From: an uncultured Granulosicoccaceae bacterium
GTDB lineage: Bacteria; Pseudomonadota; Gammaproteobacteria; CALCKW01
Direction of reading: 5' to 3'
DNA: 64,000 nt
Assembly (NCBI GenBank): GCA_937925815.1
Contig: CALAMQ010000025.1
Location: 1 to 64,000 of the forward strand
In this document: piece by piece, positions 26,398 through 35,688 of the stretch
How the letters are laid out: the number at the start of each line of letters is the position of its first letter
Position numbering within the stretch: position 1 is the first letter of the stretch
The notes under the pieces: model-generated
Databases searched by the model: none
What the model was told of the DNA's origin: nothing
The model's input: the letters and a program-made list of their open reading frames with translations, nothing else
Position numbers and translations under genes: made by a program

Positions 26398-27312
26398 TCA
26401 ATGGGTGCGCGTGACGCTGAAATCAGCGAGCGCCCGAAGTGCCGGCACGGGTCGCTCCAGGGCATCGAGCGCTTCGTGGGCCGCGCTGTGTGCGGCTGCG
26501 GCCTCGGCGCGCGCACCGTCAACCCCCAGCAGTGAGCAGTAGGTTGGTTTGCCCTGGGCCGCGTCCGCGCCTTGGCGCTTGCCAAGGGTTTGGGTGTCGG
26601 CGGTGACGTCGAGAATGTCGTCTGCAATCTGAAACGCGAGGCCCAGCGCATCGCTGTAGCGTCGCAGGGTGGCGCGGGTGGCGCCGTCGACACCCGCGGC
26701 CAGTGCGCCGAGTGAGACTGCCGCTGTGATCAGTCCCCCGGTTTTTTTGCGGTGCATGTGTTGCAGCTCTTGCAGCGTAAGCTGGCGCTCGACCGCGGCG
26801 AGATCTATTGCCTGCCCGCCCGCCATGCCATCGACGCCGCTGTGCTGCGCGAGGCAGGCGATCATCGCCAGGCGCGTGCTGTCACTGTTGTGGGAATCGG
26901 TTGCGAGCGCGGTGAAGGCGTTGGTTTGCAGCGCGTCACCGGCGAGGATGGCGGTGGCCTCGTCAAATTTGATGTGGACTGTGGGTTGACCGCGGCGCAA
27001 GTCGTCGTCGTCCATCGCCGGCAGATCGTCGTGGACGAGTGAATAGGCGTGGATCATTTCTATCGCGGCGGCCGGCGCGTCGAGCGCGAGCGGGTTTGCG
27101 CCGAAGCTGTCGCCTGTGGCGTACACCAGCGCTGGGCGCATGCGCTTGCCGCCGTTGCTGACAGCGTAGTGCATGGCGTCAACCAGCTGAGCCGTGCGGG
27201 CATCGTGTTGTGCTAAACGCTCTGCGATTGCGGCGTTGGCGAGCGCGCACCAACGTTCCAGTGCGGACGCGAGTGCAAATTCTGGCTCGGTGGCGGTCAG
27301 CAAATCAGTCAC
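26398..27312 (-). CDS. ispA: Farnesyl diphosphate synthase
   Basis: IspA (304 residues) condenses isopentenyl and dimethylallyl/geranyl diphosphates to farnesyl diphosphate. The first aspartate-rich motif is DDLPAMDDDDLRRGQPT and the second DDILD in LAFQIADDILDVTADTQTLGK. GGKRMRPALVY near the N-terminus binds substrate diphosphate. The start is a GTG inside the last codons of xseB (8-nt overlap), so the two are coupled. It shares the MEP-to-isoprenoid theme with dxs downstream. Confidence 0.95.
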   Translation of the reverse strand: MTDLLTATEPEFALASALERWCALANAAIAERLAQHDARTAQLVDAMHYAVSNGGKRMRPALVYATGDSFGANPLALDAPAAAIEMIHAYSLVHDDLPAMDDDDLRRGQPTVHIKFDEATAILAGDALQTNAFTALATDSHNSDSTRLAMIACLAQHSGVDGMAGGQAIDLAAVERQLTLQELQHMHRKKTGGLITAAVSLGALAAGVDGATRATLRRYSDALGLAFQIADDILDVTADTQTLGKRQGADAAQGKPTYCSLLGVDGARAEAAAAHSAAHEALDALERPVPALRALADFSVTRTH

Positions 27313-27559
27313 GATCGCTGGGGTCTGTCTGCTCGGTGGGATCCAGATCGGCGAGTTCGCCGGTGTCGAGCAGTACTTGGACTTTCTGCTCGATGTCAGT
27401 CAGTGCGCCGCGGCAGTGTCGCGCAAGGGCAACGCCTTGTTCGAAATCGGCCAGAGCGCTCTCGAGCGGTTGTTCACCGGATTCGATTTTCTCAACCACT
27501 GCTTCGAGTGCGTCGAGTGCGTCCTGGAAGGGCATCGACTTCTTGACCGATTTACTCAC
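27305..27559 (-). CDS. xseB: Exodeoxyribonuclease VII small subunit
   Basis: XseB (84 residues) partners XseA in the nuclease that degrades single-stranded DNA from either end. The family pattern is clear: PFQDALDALEAVVEKIESGEQPLESALADFEQGVALARHCRGAL, a helical hairpin. The C-terminus is acidic. The start is a GTG. The xseB-ispA-dxs order is a well-known gammaproteobacterial operon. xseA is not in the window. Confidence 0.93.
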   Translation of the reverse strand: MSKSVKKSMPFQDALDALEAVVEKIESGEQPLESALADFEQGVALARHCRGALTDIEQKVQVLLDTGELADLDPTEQTDPSDRD

Positions 27560-27671
27560 GGGTGCGCCTGTGCTGGAAAAATGACGATGGTATCAGCCCG
27601 CCGGGTCTGCTGCGATCCCGGTGTCGTGATACAAACACCACACAAAGGCTGTGCTTGGCAGGTGGCGGTGG

Positions 27672-29189
27672 TCAGCCGTTCGAGTGAGCACACCGCGGCA
27701 GCGTGAGACAGGCCGTGGTGCCGTGTTTGGTTGACGTGAGTGTCAGCGAGCCACCGAGTAACTTTGCCAGCCGCACACTGATCGGCAGCCCCATGCCCAT
27801 GCCGTCAGGCTTGGTTGTAAACAGTGGGTCGAACAATCGCCCGGACGCTTCCGGCTGCAAACCACCGCCGCGGTCTGTGATGTAGATGCCTGCTGTGTCG
27901 CAGTCGATGGCAGTGAGTTGAACGTCTATGACCCGCGCACGTGGTGGCTGCGGCTCATTGGATTCCAGGCGGCCGTGGACTGCCTGAACGGCGTTATCAA
28001 TTAGGTTTTTGAGAATTTGCTCGACCTTCAGCGGATCGACGTCTGCATACAGCGCGTTGCGTGCCGAGGCGAAGCGCAGCTCAAAGTCTGCAGGCAACGT
28101 GGCTGCGTTGATAAATCGTTCGACCCAAGCGCCGAGCTCGACCCGTTCACCAGCTGTGGTCGTGCCAGTTGCCATGTCGCGCGACAAGCGCAGCAGGTGG
28201 TCGAGGCGCAGGGTGTTTGATTCGACGCGGTACAGCGCCTCTTTAACTGCAGGTTGTGCGTCCGCGAGCTTAAGCACTAACAGTCTTGAGGCGGCCTGAA
28301 TCGCGCCCAGCGGGCTTCGTACTTCGTGAATCACGGCGCCGGCTTGGGTGCCAAGGCGCGCCAGCGCTGTCTGCCCACGCAATTGCTCGCGCAAAGCTGC
28401 GTTTTCGGTTTCAAGCTCGGTATACCTTGCCTCGAGAAGGCGGCGTTCGCGTGCGACCTCGGTTTTGTTTTTTGACAGCGCGCTGGCTAACGCACTGATG
28501 CCGCTTGGCGGAGCGTAAAATCGGGTGCGTGGCAGTGTCAACGCGGCGCGCTTGTGGTCCTGTCTAGTCGGTCCAAAGGCGATAGACAGCGCGTGAAGGT
28601 GGCGGCCAAAAAAGTGGTGGTAGAGCAGCGCGACAATTGCTGCCATCGCCAACATGCGTATGAAGTTTGTTAGCAGCCTAGGTCCGATGGACGCGTTGAA
28701 CCGTTGTTGGAACGCTTTGGCGTCGGTGCGCAGTGTGAGGGTGCCAATCGCCTGGATGCCATCTTTGGGGCTGTCACCGCTGATGAGTGGAAAGACGGAT
28801 TCGCGCAAGGGTGCTGTCACCGACACACCCGCAGTGAGTGTGTTTTGGCCCAACTGTTCGAGTATGACTTCATCAACGGTCTGCTTCTCGGCAATGATCT
28901 CAACCAGCTTTTGGGTGTGGTCTGATTCGCCTTCAATGATGCTGTGGATCAGCGGCAAAGTGTCGAGGTGCAAAATGGCGTCGTGTTGGGCGCCGATCTC
29001 GGCGGTGCTGTCGCGGTACTCGATTACCAGCTCGTAGGCGGTGGTCAGGCAAGCCAACACGGTGCACGTGATCAAGGCGACAATAAGGGTGTTGGCTGGG
29101 CCGCCGCGAAACCTGTTGCGCAGTGATCGCGCTTGGCTTTCGGAGTCCGTGCTGTGACGCTCGCCGGTTTGTGTTGTAGGCGTCAACAT
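27672..29189 (-). CDS. Orphan sensor histidine kinase
   Basis: The protein has 505 residues. A membrane helix lies at about 34-54, then a periplasmic sensor of about 120 residues (55-175), a second helix (about 178-196), a linker and a coiled coil (ARERRLLEARYTELETENAALREQLRG). The phosphorylation box is GAVIHEVRSPLGAI, the N box QILKNLIDNAVQAV, G1 DRGGGL and the F/G2 boxes FDPLFTTKPDGMGMGL. No response regulator is next to it. Neighbours (xseB, radA) give no clue to the signal. Confidence 0.88.
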   Translation of the reverse strand: MLTPTTQTGERHSTDSESQARSLRNRFRGGPANTLIVALITCTVLACLTTAYELVIEYRDSTAEIGAQHDAILHLDTLPLIHSIIEGESDHTQKLVEIIAEKQTVDEVILEQLGQNTLTAGVSVTAPLRESVFPLISGDSPKDGIQAIGTLTLRTDAKAFQQRFNASIGPRLLTNFIRMLAMAAIVALLYHHFFGRHLHALSIAFGPTRQDHKRAALTLPRTRFYAPPSGISALASALSKNKTEVARERRLLEARYTELETENAALREQLRGQTALARLGTQAGAVIHEVRSPLGAIQAASRLLVLKLADAQPAVKEALYRVESNTLRLDHLLRLSRDMATGTTTAGERVELGAWVERFINAATLPADFELRFASARNALYADVDPLKVEQILKNLIDNAVQAVHGRLESNEPQPPRARVIDVQLTAIDCDTAGIYITDRGGGLQPEASGRLFDPLFTTKPDGMGMGLPISVRLAKLLGGSLTLTSTKHGTTACLTLPRCAHSNG

Positions 29190-29396
29190 TGGCAGCTGTG
29201 GGCAGCTCTACTGCACGGTTTCGCACGCAACACGGCGGCACTTGTTTGCGCAGCGTGTACTAGCGGCGCGCGAGCGCGCTTGGTGACGGTTTTAGCGGTC
29301 AACGGTTGTTCCTTCAACTGTTGCCGGACTCGGCGCGAGTCGGCTGTCCTATCTGCAGTCTAGCTGAACCGCCAACCCCAGTCGTTTTGATACCGG

Positions 29397-30758
29397 TCAC
29401 ACGAAGTGATCAATGGCCTCAGACAGGCGGCTGACGCCAACGAGCTCGATACCCTTTGGTGCCGGTTTTGGCAGATTCCGCAATGGGACAATGGCGCGTT
29501 TAAATCCGTGTTTTGCTGCAGTTCTAAGCCGATCAAGACCATTTGGGACGGGTCTAACTTCGCCTGCGAGGCCAATTTCGCCAAATGCGATAAGGTCCTG
29601 CGGCGCGGGTCTGTCACGCAATGATGACAAACAGGCAAGCAACATTGGCAGATCGGCTGCGGTCTCTGCGATGCGCACACCACCGACGGCGTTTAGGTAG
29701 ACGTCTTGGTCGTGCAGAGTGATGCCGCCGTGGCGGTGCATGACCGCGAGCAGCATCGCCAGCCGCGCGCCGTCAACGCCTACGGCGAGTCTGCGCGGGT
29801 TACCTAGGTGACTGTCTTCAACCAGGGCTTGCAGTTCGACCAACAGCGGGCGGGTGCCCTCCATGACCGACATAATCACAGACCCGGAAACCGGCTCGTC
29901 GTGGCGGGACAGGAAAATGGCGGACGGGTTGTTGATGCCGATCAGCCCGGATTCCTCCATCGCGAAGACGCCGAGTTCGTTGACCGCGCCAAAACGGTTC
30001 TTGACTGACCTCACCATGCGCAACCGACTGCCAGCCTCACCCTCGAAATACAAGACTGTGTCAACCATGTGCTCGAGCACGCGCGGCCCGGCGAGCTGAC
30101 CTTCTTTGGTGACGTGCCCCACTATCAACAACGCGACGCCGCTTTGCTTGGCGAATCGCACCAGTTGGGCTGCGCTCTCGCGCACTTGAGCCACCGACCC
30201 CGGGGCCGATTGCAGCGCATCGCTGTATATTGTTTGTATTGAGTCAATTACAAGCGTGGACGGAGTGTGTTTTTGAGCAGTGGCAACGATGCGCTCAACG
30301 CAGGTTTCGGCGAGCAACTGCATGTCGTCTGCGGCGAGCGAAAGCCGCATGGCGCGCAACTTGATCTGTTGCATGGATTCTTCGCCGCTGACATACAAGC
30401 CCGGCTGTTGCGCTGAGAGCGCAGCCAGGGTTTGTATCAGCAGAGTTGATTTGCCAATGCCAGGGTCGCCGCCTAGCAGTGTGACTGAGCCCGGCACAAG
30501 GCCGCCGCCGAGCACGCGGTCAAGTTCCCCAATGCCGGTTGGAGTGCGGCTGTCCTCGCTGTAGGTGACATCCGCCAGGCGGGATATAGCCTGTGCATTG
30601 CCCGCATACCCAACCGTGCGTGCGCCGGTGCCAGCTGGTGGCGCGCTCGCGGTTTCCTCGAGCGTGTTCCAACTCTCACAGTCGGCGCATTGACCAGCCC
30701 ATTTTGTCGACACCGCGCCGCAAGCCGTGCAGACGTAGCTCGCGCGTGTCTTAGCCAC
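29397..30758 (-). CDS. radA: DNA repair protein RadA (Sms)
   Basis: RadA (453 residues) is a RecA-like helicase that promotes branch migration in recombination. It begins with the C4 zinc finger YVCTACGAVSTKWAGQCADCESWNT, then Walker A GGDPGIGKSTL, Walker B LVIDSIQT, the RadA-specific KNRFG (VKNRFGAVNELG) and a C-terminal Lon-protease-like domain from about residue 290 (LAVGVDGARLAML). The start is a GTG; the zinc finger at residues 10-30 supports it. About 200 bp without a gene separate it from the kinase downstream. Confidence 0.96.
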   Translation of the reverse strand: MAKTRASYVCTACGAVSTKWAGQCADCESWNTLEETASAPPAGTGARTVGYAGNAQAISRLADVTYSEDSRTPTGIGELDRVLGGGLVPGSVTLLGGDPGIGKSTLLIQTLAALSAQQPGLYVSGEESMQQIKLRAMRLSLAADDMQLLAETCVERIVATAQKHTPSTLVIDSIQTIYSDALQSAPGSVAQVRESAAQLVRFAKQSGVALLIVGHVTKEGQLAGPRVLEHMVDTVLYFEGEAGSRLRMVRSVKNRFGAVNELGVFAMEESGLIGINNPSAIFLSRHDEPVSGSVIMSVMEGTRPLLVELQALVEDSHLGNPRRLAVGVDGARLAMLLAVMHRHGGITLHDQDVYLNAVGGVRIAETAADLPMLLACLSSLRDRPAPQDLIAFGEIGLAGEVRPVPNGLDRLRTAAKHGFKRAIVPLRNLPKPAPKGIELVGVSRLSEAIDHFV

Positions 30759-30797
30759 GGATGCGGCCTTTAGGTGTGGCAGCTATGCGCAAACACA

Positions 30798-32102
30798 TCA
30801 CTGTGATGCAGCGTCGGCGCTGTCGCCGGTGTCCGCAGTCGGTGCGTCCGGCGCTGGAGACACTCTTGCGGTATCAACGGCGTTGCCGTCGAGCGCCAGA
30901 ACTTCAATCCCGTTGCCGTCGATCTCAAGTGAGGAGCCAACTTCTGGCAGCGACTCGAGGTGTTCGAGGATGACACCGTTGAGCGTTTTGGGGCCATCAG
31001 TTGAGACTGACCAGCCGAGCTCACGGTTGAGTGTGCGCACCGGGGTTGCACCGTCGACCAGGAAGCTGCCGTCTTCTTGCGGCAAGATCTCTGGCGGTGC
31101 GGCGTAGGCATCGTCGGTAAATTCGCCGACAATTTCCTGCAAGATGTCTTCGACGGTGAGCAGCCCCTGGATGTCACCGTACTCGTCAACCACCAATCCC
31201 GAGCGCCGCTTCTCGCGCTGGAAATTCAACAGCTGCACGTTGAGAGGCGTGTTCTCGGGAATGAAGTACAAGTCTTGAAGCTGGTTTTCCAATCCCGACA
31301 GTGTCAGCGTGCCTGAGCGCGCGGGGTTGAACACCTTGCGCAATTGCAGCAGGCCGACGGCTTGGTCGATGTTCTCGCGAAACACCAGTAGCCGCCCGTG
31401 CGGGGAGTTGACGATTTGTTCGAGCATGACATCCCAGGGCTCGTCGAGGTCAACGCCTTCGATCTCATTGCGCGGCACCATGACGTCGTTGACGGTGACT
31501 TGCTCGAGGTCGAGCACGTTGAGCAACATGTCGACATGGGCTTTGGGGATTTTCTTGCCTGAATCGGCGAGCACGGTGCGCAGTTCATCGCGGTTGAGTG
31601 CGTCTTCGTTCAAGGGTGCTTGGGTCGCGCCAAAGAGCTTGAGCACGACATTGGCCATCATGTTGACGAGGTAGACCAAGGGGTAGAGCACGCGCAACAG
31701 TGGTACGTAGACGTAGGCTGCGATAAAGGCGAGCTTTTCAGGGTGACGTGTGGCGAGCGTTTTTGGCGCGACCTCGGCGAATATCAGCACCACCAGCGTC
31801 ATGCCGCCGGTTGCGATTGCGATGCCTGGCTCACCCCAAATATCGAGTGCAATTGCGGTGGCAATGGCCGACGCGAGGATGTTGACGAAGTTGTTGCCGA
31901 GCAGGATCAGTCCGATCAGACGGTCCGGGCGCTCGAGCAATGACTGTGCCCGTCGCGCACCGCCGTTGCCCTCTTTGGCAAGGTGGCGCAGACGGTAGCG
32001 GTTCAACGTCATGAGGGCTGTCTCAGAGCCTGAAAAGAAGCCTGAGAGTATGATGAGCACCAGCAAGAGGCCGGCAAGAAAGCTCAGATGAAATTCGTCC
32101 AA
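30798..32102 (-). CDS. CNNM/CorB-like membrane protein with CBS pair
   Basis: This 434-residue protein has a DUF21/CNNM transmembrane domain (about 1-190, opening with a signal-like helix and LSGFFSGSETALMTLN), a CBS pair (about 200-330; VMVPRNEIEGVDLDEP, VVDEYGDIQGLLTVEDILQEIVGEF) and a CorC/HlyC C-terminal domain (about 340-415). Such proteins (E. coli YfjD/CorB) are linked to magnesium/cobalt efflux or resistance. The ypjD gene lies just upstream on the same strand, then ffh divergent: the order seen in E. coli. The start appears to be a TTG with a weak ribosome site. The C-terminal tail is Asp/Ala-rich. Confidence 0.9.
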   Translation of the reverse strand: MDEFHLSFLAGLLLVLIILSGFFSGSETALMTLNRYRLRHLAKEGNGGARRAQSLLERPDRLIGLILLGNNFVNILASAIATAIALDIWGEPGIAIATGGMTLVVLIFAEVAPKTLATRHPEKLAFIAAYVYVPLLRVLYPLVYLVNMMANVVLKLFGATQAPLNEDALNRDELRTVLADSGKKIPKAHVDMLLNVLDLEQVTVNDVMVPRNEIEGVDLDEPWDVMLEQIVNSPHGRLLVFRENIDQAVGLLQLRKVFNPARSGTLTLSGLENQLQDLYFIPENTPLNVQLLNFQREKRRSGLVVDEYGDIQGLLTVEDILQEIVGEFTDDAYAAPPEILPQEDGSFLVDGATPVRTLNRELGWSVSTDGPKTLNGVILEHLESLPEVGSSLEIDGNGIEVLALDGNAVDTARVSPAPDAPTADTGDSADAASQ

Positions 32103-32199
32103 GTGGGGTTTTGCAACCGCTAAAGCGAGTCACTGTTCTAAGGGTCGAGCTCGACGCTGTCAAGTGTCGGTTCACAGTCACGCTGTTCTGTGTGGTCTG

Positions 32200-32985
32200 T
32201 CATGTGCCATTGGCGAGAAAGACTTCAAGCACAAGCTTGCTGCCAAAAAAACCGACAATCAGCAGCACCATGCCTGTCAGCGTCCAGCGCAGTGCGGTCT
32301 TGCCACGCCACCCGGCGAGGTGGTGGCCGGCCAGCAGCGCGGCAAATGCAGCCCACGCGAGCAGAGAAAAAACGGTTTTGTGCGCGACGCGCTGGGCAAA
32401 CATGTCGTCCAAAAAGGCGAAGCCAGTGACGATTGCGAGCGTTAAAATGGCCAGCCCAATCGCTAACAGCCTGAACATCAACCGCTCCATTGCGGCGAGC
32501 GGCGGCAACCTGCTCGGTCCCGCTCCCGGCGCTTGGCGTAACTGCGCGGTGTGCCATGCAACCAGACACGCTTGCGCGGCGGCCAGGCAGAGCACGCCGT
32601 AGGCGCTGAGCGAGAGCAGTGCGTGCAACCACACGCCAGCGTCGATGTGTGTGCTGGTGCCAACGCTGACAAACGGCACCACGGCCACGATCAGCGCTGC
32701 AGGTGGCAGCACCAACACGCCGAGGCTCTGTACAGGGTTCCGCGCCGCGAGGCAGAGCAGGATTGCGACCATTGCCCAGGCAGCCAGAGACAGCGCGTTG
32801 GTAATGGCGAGGTTGAAGGTGCCAGTGAGCGCGACAGAGCCGGCGTGGGCGGCGAGTGCAAAGACCGCGGGCAACGCGTGTTGCAGCGGGCGCCTTGTCA
32901 CGCCTTGGCCGGCCAGGCTGCGCCGGAGGTTAAACGCCGCGCTTAGGTACAGCGCTGCCGCGAGCAAACCCAGAAAACCGCTCAT
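32200..32985 (-). CDS. ypjD: YpjD/CcsA-like inner membrane protein
   Basis: The protein has 261 residues from the ATG MSGFLGLL at 32985; the track's longer start overlaps the ffh promoter. Eight hydrophobic segments fit the cytochrome c assembly (CcsA/CcmF-like) superfamily. AHAGSVALTG and TLALAIVTGFAFLDDMFAQRVAHKTVFSLLAW, with the family histidines, are visible near the middle and C-terminus. The function of YpjD is unknown; it may handle heme. It is divergent from ffh, a conserved arrangement. Confidence 0.88.
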   Translation of the reverse strand: MSGFLGLLAAALYLSAAFNLRRSLAGQGVTRRPLQHALPAVFALAAHAGSVALTGTFNLAITNALSLAAWAMVAILLCLAARNPVQSLGVLVLPPAALIVAVVPFVSVGTSTHIDAGVWLHALLSLSAYGVLCLAAAQACLVAWHTAQLRQAPGAGPSRLPPLAAMERLMFRLLAIGLAILTLAIVTGFAFLDDMFAQRVAHKTVFSLLAWAAFAALLAGHHLAGWRGKTALRWTLTGMVLLIVGFFGSKLVLEVFLANGT

Positions 32986-33149
32986 GTGGCAGTGCGCAAG
33001 TGGCTCAACCGAGGTCGGCGCCTGGGGGGGCAAACTGTCACGGCATCCACGTCCACGGGGTGATAGGTTCGCTCTACAGTATACTGGGCAGGCAGCACGG
33101 CGCAGAAACGCCACCACCATCCACCCAACGATACACAGCCGGACACCGC

Positions 33150-34544
33150 ATGTTTGCCAACCTCAGCGAGCGTTTGGGCGCGACGCTTAAGAATCTTCGC
33201 GGCCAGGGCCGAATCACAGAGCAAAACGTCAAAGACACGTTGCGAGAAGTGCGCATGGCGCTGCTCGAGGCGGATGTTGCGCTGCCAGTGGTCAAGCAAT
33301 TTATCGATCAAGTGCGCGACAAGGCGCTCGGTGTGGAGGTGTTGCAAAGCCTCACCCCGGGTCAGGCGCTGGTCAAAGTGGTGCACGACGAATTGGTCGC
33401 GGTCATGGGTGCGGAAAACGCCGCTCTCGACCTCAGCCAACAGCCGCCAGCAACTGTACTCATGGCGGGTTTGCAGGGGGCGGGTAAGACCACCACAACC
33501 GCCAAACTCGCACGCCACTTGGTCGAGCGCGAAAACAAGAAAGTGATGGTGGTCAGTTGCGATGTCTACCGACCGGCCGCAATCAAGCAGCTTGAAACGT
33601 TGGCCAAAGACGTGGGGGTTGCGTTTTTTCCGTCGAGCGCCGACGACAAACCCGAGGCGATCGCCCGTGCTGCGCTCGACGAGGCACGCCGCCAGCTCGC
33701 CGATGTCCTGCTCGTTGACACGGCAGGGCGGCTCGCCATCGACGACGCGATGATGGCCGAAATCAAGTCGCTGCACGCCGCGGTGCAACCGGTTGAAACC
33801 CTGTTTGTGGTCGATGCCATGACAGGTCAGGACGCGGCCAACACCGCCGCGGCTTTCGGTGAGGCTCTGCCGCTGACGGGTGTGGTGCTGACCAAAACTG
33901 ACGGCGACGCACGCGGTGGTGCGGCGTTGAGTGTGCGTACAGTCACCGGTGTGCCAATCAAGTTTCTCGGTGTCGGTGAGAAGACAGCGGCACTCGAAGC
34001 CTTTCACCCCGACCGCGTCGCGTCGCGCATTCTCGGTATGGGAGACGTGGTCTCTTTGGTCGAGGAAGTCTCGCGCCAAGTGGACATGGACAAGGCCGCA
34101 AAGCTTGCGCGCAAGGTCAAGAAAGGCAAGGGCTTTGATCTCGAAGACATGCGTGATCAGCTGCTGCAATTGCAGAACATGGGGGGCATTGAGTCCATGC
34201 TCGACAAATTGCCTGGCATGGATCAACTGCCCGACCACCTGCGTCAAAAGGCGATGGACCAAGCGACGGGAGGCGGCGACGTCAAGCGCAACATCGCCAT
34301 TATCAGTTCGATGACACCGCGTGAAAGGCGCTTTCCAGATCTGATAAAAGGGTCGCGGCGACGGCGCATTGCCGCTGGGTCCGGCACGCAGGTTCAAGAC
34401 GTCAACCGCTTGCTCAAGCAGCACCTTCAGATGAGCAAAATGATGAAAAAAATGGGTAAAGCCGGCGGCATGAAAAAGATGATGCGCATGATGGGTGGCG
34501 CCGGCGGCATGCCGCCAATGCCGCCGGGCATGCCCAAACTCTAA
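33150..34544 (+). CDS. ffh: Signal recognition particle protein Ffh
   Basis: Ffh (464 residues) binds SRP RNA and signal sequences on ribosomes and delivers inner-membrane proteins to FtsY. N domain: MFANLSERLGATLKNLRGQGRITEQNVKD. G domain: G1 GLQGAGKTTTTAKLA, DVYRPAAIKQLE, DTAGRLAIDDAMM, TKTDGDARGGAALS. The M domain (from about 300) is methionine-rich and ends MMKKMGKAGGMKKMMRMMGG. The ATG at 33150 is chosen because the ORF's first 50 codons are upstream sequence with a likely -10 (TATACT at 33080-33085). A CTCGCGAT/ATCGCGAG inverted repeat follows the stop. Confidence 0.97.
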   Translation: MFANLSERLGATLKNLRGQGRITEQNVKDTLREVRMALLEADVALPVVKQFIDQVRDKALGVEVLQSLTPGQALVKVVHDELVAVMGAENAALDLSQQPPATVLMAGLQGAGKTTTTAKLARHLVERENKKVMVVSCDVYRPAAIKQLETLAKDVGVAFFPSSADDKPEAIARAALDEARRQLADVLLVDTAGRLAIDDAMMAEIKSLHAAVQPVETLFVVDAMTGQDAANTAAAFGEALPLTGVVLTKTDGDARGGAALSVRTVTGVPIKFLGVGEKTAALEAFHPDRVASRILGMGDVVSLVEEVSRQVDMDKAAKLARKVKKGKGFDLEDMRDQLLQLQNMGGIESMLDKLPGMDQLPDHLRQKAMDQATGGGDVKRNIAIISSMTPRERRFPDLIKGSRRRRIAAGSGTQVQDVNRLLKQHLQMSKMMKKMGKAGGMKKMMRMMGGAGGMPPMPPGMPKL

Positions 34545-34754
34545 GGGCCCGATGCCGCTCGCGATGGCTCAACCCCGCAGGTTATCGCGAGAGCTGCTTG
34601 TAAGGATCGGCGCTGTTGTGTCGGCATTTGCGATTGATTTTGCCCGTTTTGCCTAAACTTCTGGCAAAGATACGCGTCACAGTCAGGGTATTAACACCAA
34701 GCCGAACTGCGGCAAGCTAGGCAAAGTACAAGTCCCAAGTGGGTTGTCAGACAC

Positions 34755-35621
34755 ATGAAAATACAAGAAATTGCGGCCTTTTCGCGCGGCGAGAGCGGGG
34801 GCAGCCCCGCCGGCGTGTGGCTCGGTGAGGCACCGCTTGAGCGCGACCACATGCAAAGCATTGCAGCTGAAATTGGTCACTCTGAAACGGCATTTGCGGT
34901 ACCCGAAGGCAACGGCTGGCGAGTTCGCTACTTCTCGCCGTCGATGGAAGTGCCGTTTTGTGGCCACGCCACCATCGCGCTCGGCGCGGCCTTGGCAATG
35001 GCGCACGGCAACGGCGTTTTCCCGCTCGCGCTCAACGACGCTGAGATTGTCGTCGAGGGCCGGCACAATGCTGGGCAATTGAGTGCGGCGCTGCAATCAC
35101 CTCCCACCTCTCACCGCGAGCTTGGCGAAGCCCAGCTTATGCGCTACTTGTCACTGCTTGGGTACCGGCACGATGACCTCGCACAGGACATGGCGCCGGC
35201 GCTGATTCACGCAGGTGCTGATCACTTGCTGCTGCCATTGTCGTCGCGCGCTGCGCTTTCACGGTTGGACTACGACCTCGACATCGGGGCGCGGATGATG
35301 CGTGACGACGGCTTGGTGACGGTCATGTGCGTGGTTGCGATGGATTCGGTGTACCACTGCCGTAATGCGTTTGCTGCCGGTGGTGTCAAAGAAGATCCCG
35401 CAACTGGGTCTGCGGCCGCGGCATTTGGCGGCTATTTGCGAGACAGCGGGCAGTCCTCGGCCAACGTGCTCGACATCCGCCAAGGCGATGACATGGGTGT
35501 GCCTTCGCAGATTCGAGTTGAATTCAGTGATGTGCCGGGCAGCAGTGTTCGCGTGTCCGGCGAGGCACGCTTGATGTCAGCGGCGGCTCGCAACGTTGAG
35601 GTGTGCGAAGCTGAGGTCTGA
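34755..35621 (+). CDS. PhzF-family isomerase-like protein
   Basis: This is a 288-residue PhzF-like protein with the diaminopimelate-epimerase fold, two similar halves. Seen motifs: a GGSPAGVW loop near the N-terminus, the catalytic glutamate in GHSETAFAVP, RYFSPSMEVPFCGHATIALG in the first half and GGVKEDPATGSAAAAFGGYL in the second. Relatives isomerise small metabolites; only some act in phenazine synthesis, and no phz genes are nearby, so the substrate is unknown. It is a single gene, ended by a long hairpin before the convergent deaD. Confidence 0.9.
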   Translation: MKIQEIAAFSRGESGGSPAGVWLGEAPLERDHMQSIAAEIGHSETAFAVPEGNGWRVRYFSPSMEVPFCGHATIALGAALAMAHGNGVFPLALNDAEIVVEGRHNAGQLSAALQSPPTSHRELGEAQLMRYLSLLGYRHDDLAQDMAPALIHAGADHLLLPLSSRAALSRLDYDLDIGARMMRDDGLVTVMCVVAMDSVYHCRNAFAAGGVKEDPATGSAAAAFGGYLRDSGQSSANVLDIRQGDDMGVPSQIRVEFSDVPGSSVRVSGEARLMSAAARNVEVCEAEV

Positions 35622-35642
35622 GCGCGCCACTGTGGCGCGCTC
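35620..35642. terminator. Hairpin between convergent phzF-like and deaD genes
   Basis: GAGCGCGCCA-CTG-TGGCGCGCTC: a 10-bp stem that begins at the TGA of the PhzF-like gene. No T-run follows, so it is a probable bidirectional end or stabiliser. Confidence 0.5.
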
Positions 35643-35688
35643 ATGCGATGCCTTTACACGCTCTAGATAGACATCTGCCTGCTGGCGT

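Noticed and set aside
32982-34424. 480-residue minus-strand ORF
   Set aside because: Antisense to ffh; composition (His, Arg, Leu) is typical of a shadow frame.
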